Shown: one piece after another, positions 62,563 through 64,000 of the stretch
Numbering within the stretch: position 1 is the stretch's first letter
How the letters are laid out: every line of letters begins with the position of its first letter
DNA from: Celeribacter ethanolicus
Lineage (GTDB): Bacteria; Pseudomonadota; Alphaproteobacteria; Rhodobacterales; Rhodobacteraceae
Direction of reading: 5' to 3'
Length of the DNA: 64,000 nt
Assembly: GCF_001550095.1 (NCBI RefSeq)
Contig: NZ_LRUC01000036.1
Location: 62,001 to 126,000 of the forward strand
Position numbers and translations under genes: made by a program
Notes under the pieces: model-generated
What the model saw: the letters and a program-made list of their open reading frames with translations, nothing else
Told to the model about the DNA's origin: nothing
Databases searched by the model: none

Positions 62563-63765
62563 TTATTCTGCCGGAACCGGCGTCGCCTGCGTGCGACTGA
62601 AATGCTGGGCATTCAGGCGGAACACCAGCGCGATCATGGCGAACTGGAAGCCAAAGGCGATGGCGGTGATCGCCCAATAGATCACGCTGAATTTTTCGAT
62701 CACCCCGGCCTGCACCAGACCGGCGTTGACGAAAAACTGGATCAGCACCGAAAGCGCTACCCCCGGACAGACCAAAGCATAAGAGCCGGGAGAGGTTTTC
62801 GACCCGAAGACGAAATCCTTGAAATAGCCCTGACGTTTCAAAACGACGAGGCCGAGGCCTAGAAAGACAACCTGAAGCGACAGCATGCGGGCGAGGAACA
62901 TCATCGTGCTGGCCGGATCGGAATGGCCCTCGAACGTGTGCAGCCCGTGTGCCTGACGCATGAACAGGATCGACAGGATGGTGACGATCGGAATCACGAT
63001 CAGAAGCGTCGGGCCGGATTCCTCATGCGTGCCGTAGTGCAGCATCGAGTTGAAGGCCGTGGTCAGTGCAACCAGCGCATAGATCAGGGCCGCGACCGCG
63101 AAGAAGGTCGAAAGCACAAGCCCGGTCGCCACGATCCACGGCACATGCGACATGGCGGCAGGAGCGGCAAAGCCCACGCCGACCATGGAAAGTGCGAAGG
63201 CTGGCAGCATCTGGGCGAAGGAGTTATGCGATGTCACATCGAACACACCACCCTTGGCGAGTACCCGCCCGAGAAAATCGCCGATGATCGACAGCGCGAT
63301 CCAGCCGATGATACCGAAGGCGATCATCGCGAAGGGAAAGAGATATTCCACCACGGGCCACAGCCCCGGCACATAGACCATGCCCGCCACGAAGAGCGCG
63401 TTGACCGACATGGCGAGTGCCAGCGGCATCGCCAGCATGGTCGATTCCGCATTCGAATTGCGCAGCGCCTGAAACCGTTCGGTTTTCTTAAGCGCCGCAT
63501 ATTGGCCGAGGTTCCAGATCAGGTATTTGAGGTTGAGAAAGACGAAGACGGCAATGCCGAGCCAGGCCACCAGAATGGCGATTTTCATCGGCAGGGCACC
63601 GGTGGAAAAGGCGGTGAGAATGTCTTCGAACACCGGCACCGGGCGGCCCGGATGGGGCACCCAGAACATGAGATACATGAAGAAGGTGACAGAGAGGCCA
63701 CCGGCGCCGAGCGAGGCGAGGAAGTACGTCGGGACGTAATGGTCCGCTGCACGTGTCGGTTTCAT
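62563..63765 (-). CDS. Multi-span membrane protein (TsoY/TDT-like)
   Basis: 400 residues with about ten membrane segments. The segments LPALAMSVNALFVAGMVYVPGL-type and AQMLPAFALSMVGVGFAAPAA resemble a family NCBI calls TsoY (seleno)proteins, distantly like the TDT/SLAC1 fold; this is from memory and needs a search. Function unknown. ATG 63765 follows AGGAGAC. An ATTC-N8-GAAT operator with duplicated flanks lies 19-58 bp before the start, suggesting sulfide/persulfide-responsive control. Confidence 0.75.
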   Translation of the reverse strand: MKPTRAADHYVPTYFLASLGAGGLSVTFFMYLMFWVPHPGRPVPVFEDILTAFSTGALPMKIAILVAWLGIAVFVFLNLKYLIWNLGQYAALKKTERFQALRNSNAESTMLAMPLALAMSVNALFVAGMVYVPGLWPVVEYLFPFAMIAFGIIGWIALSIIGDFLGRVLAKGGVFDVTSHNSFAQMLPAFALSMVGVGFAAPAAMSHVPWIVATGLVLSTFFAVAALIYALVALTTAFNSMLHYGTHEESGPTLLIVIPIVTILSILFMRQAHGLHTFEGHSDPASTMMFLARMLSLQVVFLGLGLVVLKRQGYFKDFVFGSKTSPGSYALVCPGVALSVLIQFFVNAGLVQAGVIEKFSVIYWAITAIAFGFQFAMIALVFRLNAQHFSRTQATPVPAE

Positions 63766-63777
63766 GAGGGTCTCCTG

Positions 63778-63823
63778 AGATATATTCCGTTTGTCGAATG
63801 TATTTTCGGGAAAAGATATATTC
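63778..63823 (-). promoter_or_regulatory. SqrR/BigR-like operator with direct repeats
   Basis: ATTC-CGTTTGTC-GAAT (63784-63799) fits the ATTC-N8-GAAT consensus described for SqrR in Rhodobacter. The 10-mer AGATATATTC occurs at 63778-63787 and again at 63814-63823, 36 bp apart, the first including the left half-site. Confidence 0.55.
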
Positions 63824-63985
63824 TGGACACATGTCAAAACGCCGCGCGACGAAATGGATCGGCGAGAATGCGCCGAATGCAAGGGCGCCATTGATGAAAT
63901 CCCGCCTGTCTTTTGAGGCAACTGGCCCTTCCGCAAACAAAGCGTTAGGTGTTGACCGCATGGCAACCTGTTGATCGGGGGGACA

Positions 63986-64000
63986 ATGAAGCTGGCGCGT
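63986..64000 (+). CDS. Possible start of a further gene (partial)
   Basis: ATG 63986 follows GGGGGGAC and reads MKLAR to the window end. Divergent from the membrane protein gene. Too short to identify. Confidence 0.35.

Noticed and set aside
63832-63837. TTGACA on the minus strand as the -35 of the last membrane protein gene
   Set aside because: No -10-like hexamer at 16-18 bp; the nearest TATATC is only 11 bp away.

Overview
The window looks like chromosomal core sequence of a Rhodobacterales alphaproteobacterium (Rhodobacteraceae/Roseobacter type). The grounds are G+C-rich coding throughout, tight ATGA/GTGA/TGATG gene overlaps, a membrane ferritin mbfA behind a textbook Irr (ICE) box, DUF2794 and DUF6478-type genes, short intergenic gaps, and the family best match of most products. 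Genus cannot be fixed from sequence reading alone. I see no rRNA, tRNA, IS element, prophage or CRISPR array.

Layout. 1-4.5 kb: end of a surface-polysaccharide locus (SDR epimerase fragment, small phosphosugar transferase, FlaA1/PglF-type dehydratase, capsule-type Kdo/glycosyltransferase). 4.6-10 kb: asd, a DUF4139 secreted protein, several small unknown genes, beta-carbonic anhydrase. 10-18.7 kb: M17 aminopeptidase plus NlpC/P60 hydrolase, DUF2794, I78 lipoprotein plus TetR, mbfA, DUF188, HAD, MFS, zapE. 18.8-23 kb (minus): LLM oxidoreductase, accD-folC, CPBP protease. 23-28.4 kb (plus): lipoprotein, DUF6478 pair, fadH, LysR. 28.5-36.9 kb: OmpA-GNAT-cinA operon, sfsA, map, orphan TRAP binding protein, HAD-rsmD-ferredoxin reductase operon, peroxiredoxin. 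36.9-43.6 kb (minus): MscS-PCD-DUF482, GDPD-RidA, and a type I secretion ABC/HlyD pair. 43.8-50 kb: mlaA-mlaC, PBP1A, glnK-amtB, a lysozyme-like protein. 50.3-58 kb: rhodanese, aromatic aminotransferase-sseA, smpB, K+ channel, dapA, lytic transglycosylase, EamA exporter. 58-64 kb: mnmD diverging from an MnmC(o)-like oxidoreductase, VOC protein, an lrgA-lrgB-cobO-FMN reductase operon, and a multi-span membrane protein with a SqrR-like operator.

Functional threads are cell envelope (polysaccharide, PBP1A, lytic enzymes, Mla lipid transport, LrgAB), lysine/DAP supply (asd, dapA), nitrogen (PII-AmtB), iron (Irr-mbfA), sulfur (sseA, rhodanese, SqrR-like site) and tRNA/ribosome maintenance (mnmD, rsmD, smpB).

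No large novel gene system is evident. The least explained signals are non-coding: (i) a minus-strand run of three hairpins ending in an intrinsic terminator with no gene feeding it (13961-14063), overlapping the mbfA upstream region; (ii) a plus-strand structured element with its own terminator between two minus-strand genes (12864-12980); (iii) a 13-bp perfect inverted repeat that contains the start codon of the M17 aminopeptidase (10122-10179); and (iv) an ATTC-N8-GAAT operator with duplicated flanks before the last membrane protein.
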